DNA of 64,000 nt from Chitinophaga terrae (ex Kim and Jung 2007). GTDB taxonomy: Bacteria; Bacteroidota; Bacteroidia; Chitinophagales; Chitinophagaceae. Position 1 is the first letter of the stretch. Each line of letters begins with the position of its first letter. Below, piece after piece: positions 7,278 to 16,589 of the stretch. The DNA lies in assembly GCF_900107795.1 (NCBI RefSeq), contig NZ_FNRL01000012.1:124001-188000 (forward strand), given 5' to 3'. Position numbers and translations under genes: made by a program. The notes below the pieces were generated by a model, which saw nothing but the letters and a program-made list of their open reading frames with translations, ran no database searches and was not told the DNA's origin.

Positions 7278-9176
7278 TTACTGAATTTTACCGGTTGCGG
7301 CAGCCGGTGTTTCCTTTAAATAAATACGATAAAGCTCAAAGAATGTCGGGGCATCCAGCAGCTCGATGGATGGATCCAGTTTCTTCAACTCTTCTACCAC
7401 ACTTACGTACCAGGCGGGACTCTTCAGGATATTCCTGAACCAGTGAAATGGAAGCAATGCTTTCCGTTGCTGTACCCGCGCCAATATGTGCCTGGCAGCG
7501 GCATGCGGATCTTCTTCATTCACATCATCATCCGATCTTAATACCGGCATATTGTTATGCAGTAAAGTGAGTGGAGATTTCTGGGGAATGATGCCGTTAG
7601 GGCTGAAAGATGCGTAAGCATCCAGTCCTTTAGCGTTCAGGCCAGGCGCCAGGCCGTCGATAATAAATCCTGTAACGGTAACGCCCCAACGTTTATAATA
7701 GGGTTTGTTATGCGCCGCCCATGCATCCAGCCCATCGGGCAAACCGGAAACAGGACGCGGCGCCTGCAACATTCCCGGCATCAGGTAACCGGCGCCATTA
7801 TCCGCTGCTGCAAAATAATCATTGGCTGTTGCTGTTTCCCGGCGGTAATCCAGCGCCATAGGAACCCGTTCTTCCAATACAGGGCTGATACTCCACATCA
7901 GGGGAACTTTGCCCCGCATAGGATGATCCCAGATCACAGGCGTAGTTTGATACACCCAGGACGAGGCGTCATAATCGCCAACGTAGAAGATGATAAAATT
8001 TCGCTTGTTAATATTCACCCGTCCCTCGCCGGTAAGGTAACCGCGGGCTTTCAGCGAATCTGCATTTATCCAGGACTGCGGATATTTATCCTTTAACGGG
8101 AAATGTTGCCAGAAGGAAGCATTGGCCAATGCGCCGTAGTTAATAGCGTCAGCATCTTTAAACGCATTGTAAGCGCTGATGATCCGCGAGTACTCCCATT
8201 CCGTTGCCACATCTTCATGCGCTCCATTTGCATGCTTTGTGTATTTGAAAGCCCATGGCGGAAATCCGCCGATATAGGCATATTTCTTTCCTTTGTTCTG
8301 TTTATAGGCTGTCAGCAGGATTTCTTTCATAGTTTGCAGGTCTCTGCCTTGCTGCTGCCCCGGATCGTCGGTGGCCGGTTCATCCCCCCATGGACTTAGG
8401 TCGAAGAAGAAACCCCTCCGGCTTACAAAGAAATCATGGTTAGTCAGCGTATGATGGTTCCTTGCCGCAATGCCCGGATGTTTCATCCATGCCTGGTCGA
8501 TATAATAAGCGCCGTAAGCAGTGTTGCATTTCCCTTTAGCCAGGTAATGTGTGAGCAACCATATATAGGCATCGTTCTTTGCCGAGCCGGTAGAAGACCG
8601 TTTAGCGCCTGGTATCATACCCTGGCCGGTAAACAGTGATGTACCGTTCTTATTCAGCAGCCATACTTTTACCGGCAAACGGGGGCCCGACAACACCACG
8701 CGCGAGTAGAGGCTGCCGGGAGCAGTGTCGTACCGGATAGCCACCAGGTCTTCCACTCCTGCTACACAGGAAGCGATATTGCTGGTTGCCGCCACTGCCG
8801 GATCATATACTACCGCGCCCTTAACCTGGTTCCGGTATGCAGTGAGCACTGCAACAACATCGTTGTACCGTACCGTGTCCCTGTTGGCCAGCCATTTACC
8901 CTGCTGCCTGTATTTATCCCACCAATACCTGTCGATATTCTTTCCTTCATTTTCTACCAGGAAGATATATAGCTGCGGATGTGTCCTGTTCACTATCCCT
9001 TGCAGGGTAGCGATGGCATGAGTATGGTCCCAGGCTATCCTGGTACTGTCCGGATCGCGAAGATTGTATTTCACTGTATAGCTCATGTCCAAAACGCCTA
9101 ACAGTTGTTTGCTTTGTGCAGCAGCATAAAAGGCGCTGATCAACCATAGCCCGGTAACGAGGAATTTTCTTTTCAT
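7278..9176 (-). CDS. Secreted GxGYxYP-type putative glycoside hydrolase
   Basis: With the ATG at 9176 the protein is 632 residues and opens with a signal peptide (MKRKFLVTGLWLISAFYAAAQ). Early segments such as HAIATLQGIVNRTHPQLYIF and the later NGAGYLMPG block (about residue 475) match the GxGYxYP family found beside carbohydrate genes; here the second Tyr of the motif is Met. The activity of the family is not established. An in-frame ATG at 9341 would add 55 residues ahead of a clear signal peptide and is rejected. It stands alone, convergent with the TetX-like gene and divergent from an alcohol dehydrogenase. Confidence 0.8.
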   Translation of the reverse strand: MKRKFLVTGLWLISAFYAAAQSKQLLGVLDMSYTVKYNLRDPDSTRIAWDHTHAIATLQGIVNRTHPQLYIFLVENEGKNIDRYWWDKYRQQGKWLANRDTVRYNDVVAVLTAYRNQVKGAVVYDPAVAATSNIASCVAGVEDLVAIRYDTAPGSLYSRVVLSGPRLPVKVWLLNKNGTSLFTGQGMIPGAKRSSTGSAKNDAYIWLLTHYLAKGKCNTAYGAYYIDQAWMKHPGIAARNHHTLTNHDFFVSRRGFFFDLSPWGDEPATDDPGQQQGRDLQTMKEILLTAYKQNKGKKYAYIGGFPPWAFKYTKHANGAHEDVATEWEYSRIISAYNAFKDADAINYGALANASFWQHFPLKDKYPQSWINADSLKARGYLTGEGRVNINKRNFIIFYVGDYDASSWVYQTTPVIWDHPMRGKVPLMWSISPVLEERVPMALDYRRETATANDYFAAADNGAGYLMPGMLQAPRPVSGLPDGLDAWAAHNKPYYKRWGVTVTGFIIDGLAPGLNAKGLDAYASFSPNGIIPQKSPLTLLHNNMPVLRSDDDVNEEDPHAAARHILARVQQRKALLPFHWFRNILKSPAWYVSVVEELKKLDPSIELLDAPTFFELYRIYLKETPAAATGKIQ

Positions 9177-9538
9177 GTACGACTCTTTGGTAAGGCCAGG
9201 TGTAATAATAATAATTTCATTTTTGATTTGCTGATTAATTAAGGCCGATTGCGGTTCTGCCAGCCTTGCCAGGTTGGGGATCGCAGCAGTAGCAGCTGTT
9301 TCCGGCTCTCTACACCAAAGCGCAGGCAGCCCTGCCGGCATCTCTATCCATTCACTCCCTGAAGCTCTTTATGGGTAAGGGTTTGCAAAGGCTTTTCTCC
9401 GCCGCAGACCAGATATTAAGCGAATCGGAACGATTGTAGCCAAATACCTGCCATACCTGCAACTGTAAGAAACAAGCCTGTCAAACAGGCCGGTTGCTCA
9501 TATTTACCTGTAATTCCATCAATGCTAACCCAAAAATT
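9177..9538. other. Divergent intergenic region with a small palindrome
   Basis: This 362-bp gap separates the divergent GxGYxYP and alcohol dehydrogenase genes. I see no credible ORF and no exact TAnnTTTG box on either strand. A perfect palindrome, GCCTGT-CAA-ACAGGC (9476-9490), lies about 50 bp before the dehydrogenase start and could be an operator. Confidence 0.4.
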
Positions 9539-10609
9539 ATGATCATGGAAGAAAAGATGAAAGCGGCAGTAAAGACAGCCGACGGAGAATTTGAAATGTG
9601 CGAAGTGGACATACCGCAACTAAGCCAGCCCGACTGGGTATTGGCAAGAGTGAAGGTAGCGGGGATCTGTGGAACAGATCTTCGTCACTGGAAGAAAAAA
9701 GAACCCAGCCTGGAAGGAAAAATCATGGGGCATGAACTGGCGGGAGAAGTAGTAAAAGTTGGCGAAGCGGTTAAGAACGTTAAACCCGGCGACCGGGTAG
9801 TGATCGAAACCCTGCTGGGCGACGGAACTTGCGACTGGTGCCGCATCCAGCAATACAATCTCTGTCCCAATCTCTATGAAGTGCGTATGAAAACTATTTC
9901 GCAGGCCTTTGCGGGATATGTTGCCGGTCCATCCAACAAATTCTATAAGCTGCCCGATCATGTCAGCTACGAAGAGGCGACACTGTTAGATACTTTTTCC
10001 GTTTGCATGCATGCCATTCAACTCAGCGGTTTAAAACTGAACGATAAAGTAGTGGTAATCGGCGCCGGGCCTATCGGCTTGGGGCAACTTCAACTGGCTA
10101 AGATCTGCGGTGCAGATGTTCTCGTAACAGATGTGGTAGACCACTCCCTGCAGGTTGCAAAAGAGCTAGGCGCCGACGAAGTGGTGAATGCGAAAACAAA
10201 CGAAGATGTGCTGAAAGCCGTGAAGGAGTTCACCAATGGCAGAGGCGCGGATGTAGTGTTCGAATGCGCAGGCGGCGCTTCGATGCCTGCTACCCTACCG
10301 CAGGCCACATCGTTTGCCCGAATTGGTGGTAAAGTATTAATAGTTGGAGGGTTTGATGAAGACACCTCAATTGATCTTAAATGGCAGGAGATCCAGAAAG
10401 CGGAGATCAAACTGATCCCTAGTGCGAGCTACTCGTTCTGGGGCATCTATCCTGAAATGCAGATGTCGCTCGACTTGCTTGCAAAAGGTAAGCTGAATGC
10501 AAAAAAACTGATCACTCACCGGTATAAGCTGGATGACATCAACCAAGCATTTGACGTCGATTTCAATAAGGAGAAGACCGGCGCCATCTTCATCGCCCTC
10601 GAAGTTTGA
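9539..10609 (+). CDS. Zinc-dependent alcohol/polyol dehydrogenase (MDR family)
   Basis: A medium-chain dehydrogenase of about 356 residues. Visible marks are the catalytic-zinc motif CGTDLRHW, GHELAGEV, GDRV and the NAD-binding GAGPIGLGQLQLAKICGADV. The structural-zinc loop reads DGTCDWCRIQQYNLC, so the usual first Cys is Asp and only three of the four cysteines remain. The family includes threonine, sorbitol and butanediol dehydrogenases, and the substrate is not recognisable. ATGs at 9539, 9545 and 9557 are all possible starts. The gene is followed by a repeat region and a bidirectional terminator. Confidence 0.87.
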   Translation: MIMEEKMKAAVKTADGEFEMCEVDIPQLSQPDWVLARVKVAGICGTDLRHWKKKEPSLEGKIMGHELAGEVVKVGEAVKNVKPGDRVVIETLLGDGTCDWCRIQQYNLCPNLYEVRMKTISQAFAGYVAGPSNKFYKLPDHVSYEEATLLDTFSVCMHAIQLSGLKLNDKVVVIGAGPIGLGQLQLAKICGADVLVTDVVDHSLQVAKELGADEVVNAKTNEDVLKAVKEFTNGRGADVVFECAGGASMPATLPQATSFARIGGKVLIVGGFDEDTSIDLKWQEIQKAEIKLIPSASYSFWGIYPEMQMSLDLLAKGKLNAKKLITHRYKLDDINQAFDVDFNKEKTGAIFIALEV

Positions 10610-10838
10610 TGGCACGCAATGTTTCTCGCAAAGGCGCAAGGTTGGCAAAGAGGCTAAGATTTTAAGGAGTGAATTGGATTATAAGAAGGGGAAGAAGAAG
10701 GATTGTGGTAGGTTGATAAGACAAAGACCCAAATTTTTGACGGATTTGGCGCTTTCTGAAGAAGAAGGATTGTGGCAGGTTGATAAGGCGTACTACGACG
10801 ATATATTTTTGAGTGGAACACGACGATGTGTGAATAGT
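10610..10838. repeat. Intergenic repeat region with a 30-bp near-perfect direct repeat
   Basis: No believable gene is present. Two 30-bp copies at 10691-10720 and 10758-10787 differ at one base (GGATTGTGG then T or C, then AGG). A 13-bp word, TTTCTCGCAAAGG (10622-10634), occurs again in inverse orientation at 51718-51730 next to a long palindromic element, suggesting a dispersed intergenic repeat family. Confidence 0.6.
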
Positions 10839-10865
10839 AAATAGCCCGGTTATGCCGGGCTATTT
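10839..10865. terminator. Bidirectional terminator
   Basis: A stem AAATAGCCCGG with a 5-nt loop (TTATG) pairs with CCGGGCTATTT, flanked by A and T runs, between the convergent alcohol dehydrogenase and small membrane-protein genes. Confidence 0.8.
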
Positions 10866-10867
10866 TA

Positions 10868-11362
10868 TTATCTGTGTTTTCGTTTACGCGCCTTTGTAAC
10901 CGTGAAGATCACTGCGGCGCCGATAGCTGCGTATATCAATCCTTTACGGATCATTGCCATACGGTTATACTTCCATTCTGCGGGGTAACCACGTTCACGA
11001 TAGAAATCGGGAAAGTGCCCATTGCCGATGTCCTGTATCAATCCTTCTATCATTTGTATCCTGTCGGCCAGTATTAATGGCAGCCAATGGCCAAAGCTGC
11101 CTTCACTATAGCGGAAAGCGTAACGCCTGATTGCGCCGCTGAGGCCTGCAGGCGGCTGTCCTGTTCCGAATACCGCGGTGAGGCCCGGCCGTTCATTCGA
11201 ATGTAGTACCTCCACGCTTTCCCGCTGCAATTGGGGCCGCCGGTAATTGAGGCGACGATGGTCATCTCCGGTATATTTCTTTATCGGGTAGGTTGGTTCA
11301 TTGGCAGGGTTGGCGTCTGAATTCCAACCTTTAATATTGTTGTGCAATTCATTATTTTCCAT
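10868..11362 (-). CDS. Hypothetical protein with C-terminal membrane helix
   Basis: I do not recognise this 164-residue protein. It is hydrophilic and rich in Arg, Asn and Tyr for the first 130 residues (many YR, RR and PAN words), followed by one predicted membrane helix (LIYAAIGAAVIFTV, about 142-156) and a basic tail ending KARKRKHR. There is no signal peptide, so it is probably tail-anchored with the body in the cytoplasm. It starts 16 bp after the stop of the upstream formaldehyde-dehydrogenase-like gene on the same strand, so the two are likely co-transcribed. Confidence 0.75.
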   Translation of the reverse strand: MENNELHNNIKGWNSDANPANEPTYPIKKYTGDDHRRLNYRRPQLQRESVEVLHSNERPGLTAVFGTGQPPAGLSGAIRRYAFRYSEGSFGHWLPLILADRIQMIEGLIQDIGNGHFPDFYRERGYPAEWKYNRMAMIRKGLIYAAIGAAVIFTVTKARKRKHR

Positions 11363-11378
11363 GATCAGGTATTTTATT

Positions 11379-12521
11379 TTATGGAATTAATACTGTTTTG
11401 ATGCAATTATCGAGTTTGGAAGAAAATATCCGATAGGCATCCGAAACTTCCGCCAATGGAATACGATGTGTGATCAGGGCTTTGGGTTCTATATGCCCCT
11501 GCTGTATATGCTCTATCAGTTTTGGCAACAGCCTGATCACAGATGCCTGGTTGGCGCGGATGGTCAGTCCTTTATTCACTACATTACCGATAGGCACCAT
11601 GTTAAACGTAGGACCATATACGCCAACTATGGATATAATGCCTCCTTTTTTCACTGAATTGATAGCCCATTGCAGGGCCGTAGCTGCACCCGCCTGCAAC
11701 AGCAGGTTCCGGCCTGTCAGTGTTTGCAGGGCGCTTCCTTCCGCTTCGCAGCCTACCGCATCGATACATACATCGGCGCCGAAGTAATCCGTTGTTTTCT
11801 TGATGAATAGTACCGGGTCCTGCATGGATTTGAAATTGTACGCTTCACAGTGCGCAAACTCCCGGGCAAATTCCAGGCGGTATTCAATATGGTCGATAAT
11901 GATCACCCTTGCAGCGCCAAAAAACCAGGCGCACCTGGCAGCCATAATACCAATGGGACCTGCCCCAAACACAACAACAGTATCGCCGGTTTTAATGCCT
12001 CCCATTTCGGCAGCCTGGTAACCGGTAGGGAATACATCTGTCAGCATTACGGCATCTTCTGTATCCATCCACTCGGGGATCACATAAGGGCCTACATCCG
12101 CAAACGGCACGCGAACATACTCTGCCTGGCCGCCGCTATGGCCGCCGGCTGTATGCGAATACCCGAATATCCCTCCAACAGCTGTAGCTTCAGGATTGGA
12201 TTCATGGCAGTTTCCATACAACTCCTGTTTGCAGAACGGACATACTCCGCAGGCAATATTGAAGGGCACCAATACCCGGTCGCCCTCTTTCAACCTCGTA
12301 ACGTCGCGCCCCACATCCATAACGATCCCGGTGAATTCGTGACCAAACGTGGAGCCTATACGCGTGTCAGGTACCAGGCCATGATAAAGATGAAGATCTG
12401 ATCCGCAGATGCAGGACCTTGTTACTTTTACTATCGCATCGCCCGGATGCTGTATCTCGGGGTACGGCATATTATGATCCGCACGTACGCGGTAGGGACC
12501 GCGGTAGTTCATCGCTAGCAT
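11379..12521 (-). CDS. Zinc-dependent alcohol dehydrogenase, formaldehyde dehydrogenase-like
   Basis: This 380-residue medium-chain dehydrogenase has the catalytic-zinc segment CGSDLHLYHG, GHEFTGIV, a full structural-zinc loop (CGVCPFCKQELYGNC) and the coenzyme motif GAGPIGIMAARCAWFFGA. An insert between the zinc loop and the coenzyme domain (NPEATAVGGIFGYSHTAGG, about 109-127) resembles glutathione-independent formaldehyde dehydrogenases. The exact substrate is uncertain. A small membrane protein follows 16 bp downstream. A TonB receptor lies divergently upstream across 248 bp in which no exact TAnnTTTG box is seen. Confidence 0.88.
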   Translation of the reverse strand: MLAMNYRGPYRVRADHNMPYPEIQHPGDAIVKVTRSCICGSDLHLYHGLVPDTRIGSTFGHEFTGIVMDVGRDVTRLKEGDRVLVPFNIACGVCPFCKQELYGNCHESNPEATAVGGIFGYSHTAGGHSGGQAEYVRVPFADVGPYVIPEWMDTEDAVMLTDVFPTGYQAAEMGGIKTGDTVVVFGAGPIGIMAARCAWFFGAARVIIIDHIEYRLEFAREFAHCEAYNFKSMQDPVLFIKKTTDYFGADVCIDAVGCEAEGSALQTLTGRNLLLQAGAATALQWAINSVKKGGIISIVGVYGPTFNMVPIGNVVNKGLTIRANQASVIRLLPKLIEHIQQGHIEPKALITHRIPLAEVSDAYRIFSSKLDNCIKTVLIP

Positions 12522-12769
12522 ATTTCCCTTTTTTAAAAATTAGAGTATGGCTGCGTCTTTAATGGCGCCGTATTTCTCCGTTTGCTGTAAGATTATCGTG
12601 CCAAATAACAATGTACAGCCTGCCGGCAGCGGCTTTGAGGCACACTGATATTCAGGTTCGTTGACGTTCCTAACCATGTTGACGAGGCCCGAAAAAATTC
12701 CGGATTGCGTAAACTTTTCCCTTTTCGTCGGCAGACCTTTGCAAAGTTTAATCAACCAGTCGCAATCCG

Positions 12770-15193
12770 ATGTCCAGATTCCTGTTTTTGCTGACCGCTC
12801 TTTTCTGCACGGCAGCAGCATACGCCCAAAACGGTACCATTACGGGTACTGTCACAACCAGCGATGGCCAGCCGGCCATCAATGTAACCATCAGTATCGA
12901 GCATACGAAACTCGGTGGTATCAGTAATGAAAAAGGTGAGTATAGCATTAAGAATATCAAGCCAGGTAACTGGACCTTGCGCATCACTTCCGTGGGCGCT
13001 GCTACCCAGTTGAAACAGGTAACGGTATCTTCCGGCCAGGTACAGGAACTGAACTTTACATTAAATGAAAGCGCCGCCCAGCTGAACGAGATCACAATAT
13101 CTTCCCGCCAGATGAATAAAGAGGATAAGAGTGTTGCCAAGATGCCTCTAAAGAACCTGGAGAACCCGCAGGTCTATACTACTGTATCTGCCGAACTCAT
13201 GAAACAACAGGGCATTACCAATTACGATGATATTATGCGTAATGTTCCCGGATTGTCTCAAACCTGGCAATCGACAGGCCGCGAAGGCGATGGCGCTTCT
13301 TACTTCGCTCTCCGCGGTTTTGAGGCACAGCCGGTACTGATGAATGGTCTTCCGGGCCTGACCAGCGGCAACCTGGATCCATCAGATATCGAATCTGTAC
13401 AGGTGATGAAAGGACCCTCAGGAACCTTATTCGGCGGCAGTTTCCTCAGTTATGGAGGCATTATCAATACCATCACTAAAAAACCTTATTACGGGTTTGG
13501 CGGAGAGGTAGCTTATAATATCGGAAGCTTCGGCCTGAACCGTGTAACCGCCGACGTTAATACACTGCTCAGCAAAAAGCAGAAAATTGCAATGCGCTTA
13601 AATGCTGCATATACTACGGAGAATTCATTCCAGAACGCAGGCTTCAGGAAATCATTCTTTGTAGCTCCTTCGGTTTCCTACGAAGTGAACAATCGCCTTA
13701 CCTTACAGGTAATGGCGGAAATACTGGAAGAAAAGAGGGCTGTTCCTCCTGTATTCTTCCATAACAACCGCAGTGCGCCATTAGACTTTAAGAACATCGA
13801 AGAACTTAACCTGAACGTAAAAGAGTCATTTACCAGCAACGATCTTACTATCAAAAATCCCCGCATCAATGTAAAGGCCGAGGCCCTGTATAAGTTGTCC
13901 GGCAACTGGAGTTCGCAGACCGTATTCTCCTATGGCCGTACCAGGTCCGACGGCATATACACCTATATATGGGATGAAGATCCCGGCAACAACTGGTTCG
14001 GTCAGGATTTCCATAAAGAAAATGCCACAACCAGCACCATCGACATTCAACAGAACTTCAATGGCGATTTCAAAATAGGCAACCTGCGCAACCGCCTGGT
14101 GGCAGGACTTGACTTCTTCAGGCGAAATGCAGTTGATAAAGGATCCGGATGGATCATCGGCAGAAATGTAAATCCACAGGGCGGTGTTGCTGATGTTACA
14201 GATCCTGAGACCCACGAAGTCATTCAACCTGCCCTGCCGCTGACGAAAGATGCAATATACGGCGCACTGGCGGGTACAGAAGGCAGCAACTCAAATATCA
14301 CCAATGGTTATTACAGCGCATATGTTTCGGATGTATTGAACATTACGCCGAACTTCCTTGTCATGGCGAGCCTGCGGGCCGATTACTTTCATACAAAAGG
14401 AGATAAAAATGCAAAGGAAGACAAAGGCTACAACCAGTTTGCCTTATCACCGAAGTTCGGGTTGGTATACCAGGTAGTGCCTGAAAAAGTATCTGTCTTT
14501 GCAAGTTATATGAATGCTTTCCTGAATGTAGCGCCTTCTCCGCATTACGATACAACAGGAAAACTGGAATACACAGCTGTATTCAAACCAGAACATGCAA
14601 ACCAATGGGAGTTAGGAGTGAAAGCAGATATCCTGGCGGAGAAATTATATGCAACTGTTTCAGTGTACGATATTAAAGTCGGCAATAAAGTAATACCCGA
14701 TGCCCGCAATCCACGCAACTCCACGCAAGGCGGTAAAGTGGGCAGCCGCGGGTTTGAAATAGAGCTGAACGCTCACCCCATTCCCCAACTGAACATTATT
14801 GCAGGTTATGCATATAACCATATTGAAATCCTGGAAGGCTATGGAACAGATTTTTATAGCGAACCGGGCAGAACACCGGGAGGACAAGGCCCTTCGAGCC
14901 TTGCTAATTTCTGGGCCACTTATAAAATATTGGGTGGAACGTTTAAAAACCTGGGTATTGGAGCAGGCGGGAATTATGCCGGCAGGTACAAGGTAATCGA
15001 TAACAGTGTAACAGGGGTATTTTATCTTCCAAGCTATGCCTTGTTAAACGCCGGCCTGTTTTATAATGCAAAGCATTTCAGGTTATCATTCAACCTAAAC
15101 AATATCAACAACAAGCAATACTACACCGGTTATTGGTCTGTCAACCCCCAGAAACCAAGGAACTTTGTGGCAAGTGCGGCATTTAAGTTTTAG
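12770..15193 (+). CDS. TonB-dependent siderophore-type receptor
   Basis: The 807-residue protein has a signal peptide (MSRFLFLLTALFCTAAAYAQ), a carboxypeptidase-regulatory-like domain (about 22-100), a plug (about 130-245; IMRNVPGLSQTW, FALRGFEAQPVLMNGLPG, ESVQVMKGPSGTLFG) and a 22-strand-type barrel ending in Phe (ASAAFKF). The plug wording and length fit ferric-siderophore receptors rather than SusC, and no SusD follows. It would act at the outer membrane with TonB-ExbBD. The ligand is not identifiable. A GACCTTTG word about 35 bp before the start is only a near match to the promoter consensus. Confidence 0.9.
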   Translation: MSRFLFLLTALFCTAAAYAQNGTITGTVTTSDGQPAINVTISIEHTKLGGISNEKGEYSIKNIKPGNWTLRITSVGAATQLKQVTVSSGQVQELNFTLNESAAQLNEITISSRQMNKEDKSVAKMPLKNLENPQVYTTVSAELMKQQGITNYDDIMRNVPGLSQTWQSTGREGDGASYFALRGFEAQPVLMNGLPGLTSGNLDPSDIESVQVMKGPSGTLFGGSFLSYGGIINTITKKPYYGFGGEVAYNIGSFGLNRVTADVNTLLSKKQKIAMRLNAAYTTENSFQNAGFRKSFFVAPSVSYEVNNRLTLQVMAEILEEKRAVPPVFFHNNRSAPLDFKNIEELNLNVKESFTSNDLTIKNPRINVKAEALYKLSGNWSSQTVFSYGRTRSDGIYTYIWDEDPGNNWFGQDFHKENATTSTIDIQQNFNGDFKIGNLRNRLVAGLDFFRRNAVDKGSGWIIGRNVNPQGGVADVTDPETHEVIQPALPLTKDAIYGALAGTEGSNSNITNGYYSAYVSDVLNITPNFLVMASLRADYFHTKGDKNAKEDKGYNQFALSPKFGLVYQVVPEKVSVFASYMNAFLNVAPSPHYDTTGKLEYTAVFKPEHANQWELGVKADILAEKLYATVSVYDIKVGNKVIPDARNPRNSTQGGKVGSRGFEIELNAHPIPQLNIIAGYAYNHIEILEGYGTDFYSEPGRTPGGQGPSSLANFWATYKILGGTFKNLGIGAGGNYAGRYKVIDNSVTGVFYLPSYALLNAGLFYNAKHFRLSFNLNNINNKQYYTGYWSVNPQKPRNFVASAAFKF

Positions 15194-15212
15194 AAGTAAG
15201 CTGCTATAAAAT

Positions 15213-15255
15213 AAGGGCGTCCTGGTTGGTTCCGGGACGCCCTTCGTATTTTTTT
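15213..15255. terminator. Terminator between convergent TonB receptor and GH144 genes
   Basis: A 10-bp perfect stem AAGGGCGTCC / GGACGCCCTT (15213-15222 and 15235-15244) is followed by a T-rich run. An A-rich stretch on the other side allows it to serve both strands. Confidence 0.85.
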
Positions 15256-15257
15256 CG

Positions 15258-16571
15258 CTACTTCAGCCATGGGCTGCTGAAATCAAGCTGCTTTAATGCC
15301 CGCTGGATGTCGGGATTCGACATGAACAATTTCCAGAGTAAACCGCTGCGGTAATTTTCTATCATCACAACGATGGGTCCCTGGTCAATAGCCACGTATT
15401 GGTTGTCATACCAATTGGTAGTTTCGCTGAAGGCGTCATAAAAACCATATTCTCCCCAGAGCCTATCTCCTACCCTGTTGTAAAAGTAGCGAAGCGCCTG
15501 CATAGAATATTCAGGCGTATAGGGGAAAGATGAAAGCGCTGCGCTGGGCGTGATCACTCCCAGGTCGTTGGTTGGCGAATGCGCATCATAGGAATTATGA
15601 CTATCACTGGCTGTTAATCCCCAGCAATCAGCACTATAGCCCTTGAATTTCTTCGGGTTCTCTATACAATACTGGCGGTTGATCAGCGTATGGTTCTTAT
15701 TTTGTTCCCAATAATCGGCATACCGGTCTTTCAATCCATTGGGGTCCAGCCCCAGGAAGGAATAATGGGCAAAGAACAGGGGGCCGCCATATTCGAAACC
15801 GAGTGGTAGTTTGATACCAAAGTATTCTTTCCCGTTATTGAAGTAATTGCTCATTGCCCAGCCCTGGTGATAAACCTTCGGGGATACAGGGTAATTGGGA
15901 GAAGCCACAGCAAGTATGTAAGCGATCAGGCATTCGTTCCAGCCATGGATCTGGTGGTTCATACCCCAGCCATTATTGGGCGACCAGTGCCAGTACAGTA
16001 CATTCTGTCCGCCCTGGGTGAACCAGCTCCATTCCGCATCGTTCCACATCCATCCGATCTTGTCGCGGAGTTCTCTTTCTTTCGGAGTATCCTGGTTGAA
16101 ATACTGGCGTACTGCCAACAGTCCCTGGAACATAAATGCGCTTTCTACTACGTCGGCGCCATCGTCTTTTCGGCTGAAGGGAATAGTTTTCCCTGTGGCG
16201 CCATTCATCCAATGAGGCCACATACCGTGGTAGCTGTCGGCCCTCCAGAGGAAGTTCACGATCTTAAGCAACCTGTCCAATCCTTCTTCCCTTGTAATAA
16301 AACCCCGCTCGATGCCAACCAGTATGGCCATTACGCCAAACCCCGAGCCCCCGATCGTAACTGTATCGGGCGTGGTGCTTCGTTCGCGGGTCAAACCGGA
16401 TACCGGGTGCGCAAATTTCCAGAAGTAATTGAATGTTCGTTTCTGCACTTCCGTTAGCAGTGCCGAATCGCCTAACTGTGGCCGTGCCGCCAGGCGCTTG
16501 CGTTGTGCAGGCGCCTCGGTTATGAAAATAAGGAAGCAAATCCCTGTAATAATAATTCTCTGTATATTCAT
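15258..16571 (-). CDS. GH144-type endo-beta-1,2-glucanase (glucoamylase-fold family)
   Basis: A 437-residue secreted protein with signal peptide (MNIQRIIITGICFLIFITEAPAQ) and the alpha/alpha-barrel glucoamylase-like family pattern: QKRTFNYFWKFAHP, GGSGFGVMAILVGIERGF, WPHWMNGATG, HGWNECLIAYILAVASP, YSADCWGLTASD and AIDQGPIVVMIENYRSG. Length and motifs match GH144, whose characterised member from Chitinophaga hydrolyses linear beta-1,2-glucan. From memory, the catalytic acid lies in a segment like HGWNE, here Glu213. It follows susD by 18 bp in the same operon. The end product would be sophorooligosaccharides; no beta-glucosidase is next to it. Confidence 0.85.
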   Translation of the reverse strand: MNIQRIIITGICFLIFITEAPAQRKRLAARPQLGDSALLTEVQKRTFNYFWKFAHPVSGLTRERSTTPDTVTIGGSGFGVMAILVGIERGFITREEGLDRLLKIVNFLWRADSYHGMWPHWMNGATGKTIPFSRKDDGADVVESAFMFQGLLAVRQYFNQDTPKERELRDKIGWMWNDAEWSWFTQGGQNVLYWHWSPNNGWGMNHQIHGWNECLIAYILAVASPNYPVSPKVYHQGWAMSNYFNNGKEYFGIKLPLGFEYGGPLFFAHYSFLGLDPNGLKDRYADYWEQNKNHTLINRQYCIENPKKFKGYSADCWGLTASDSHNSYDAHSPTNDLGVITPSAALSSFPYTPEYSMQALRYFYNRVGDRLWGEYGFYDAFSETTNWYDNQYVAIDQGPIVVMIENYRSGLLWKLFMSNPDIQRALKQLDFSSPWLK

Positions 16572-16589
16572 TTGTACTCAAATTATCCG

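Noticed and set aside
9177-9341. N-terminal extension of the GxGYxYP protein
   Set aside because: It would put 55 non-family residues before a clear signal peptide.
10533-10844. 103-codon ORF running from the alcohol dehydrogenase end into the repeat region
   Set aside because: It is out of frame with the dehydrogenase, then reads through direct repeats and the terminator; Lys/Arg/Glu-rich text without features.
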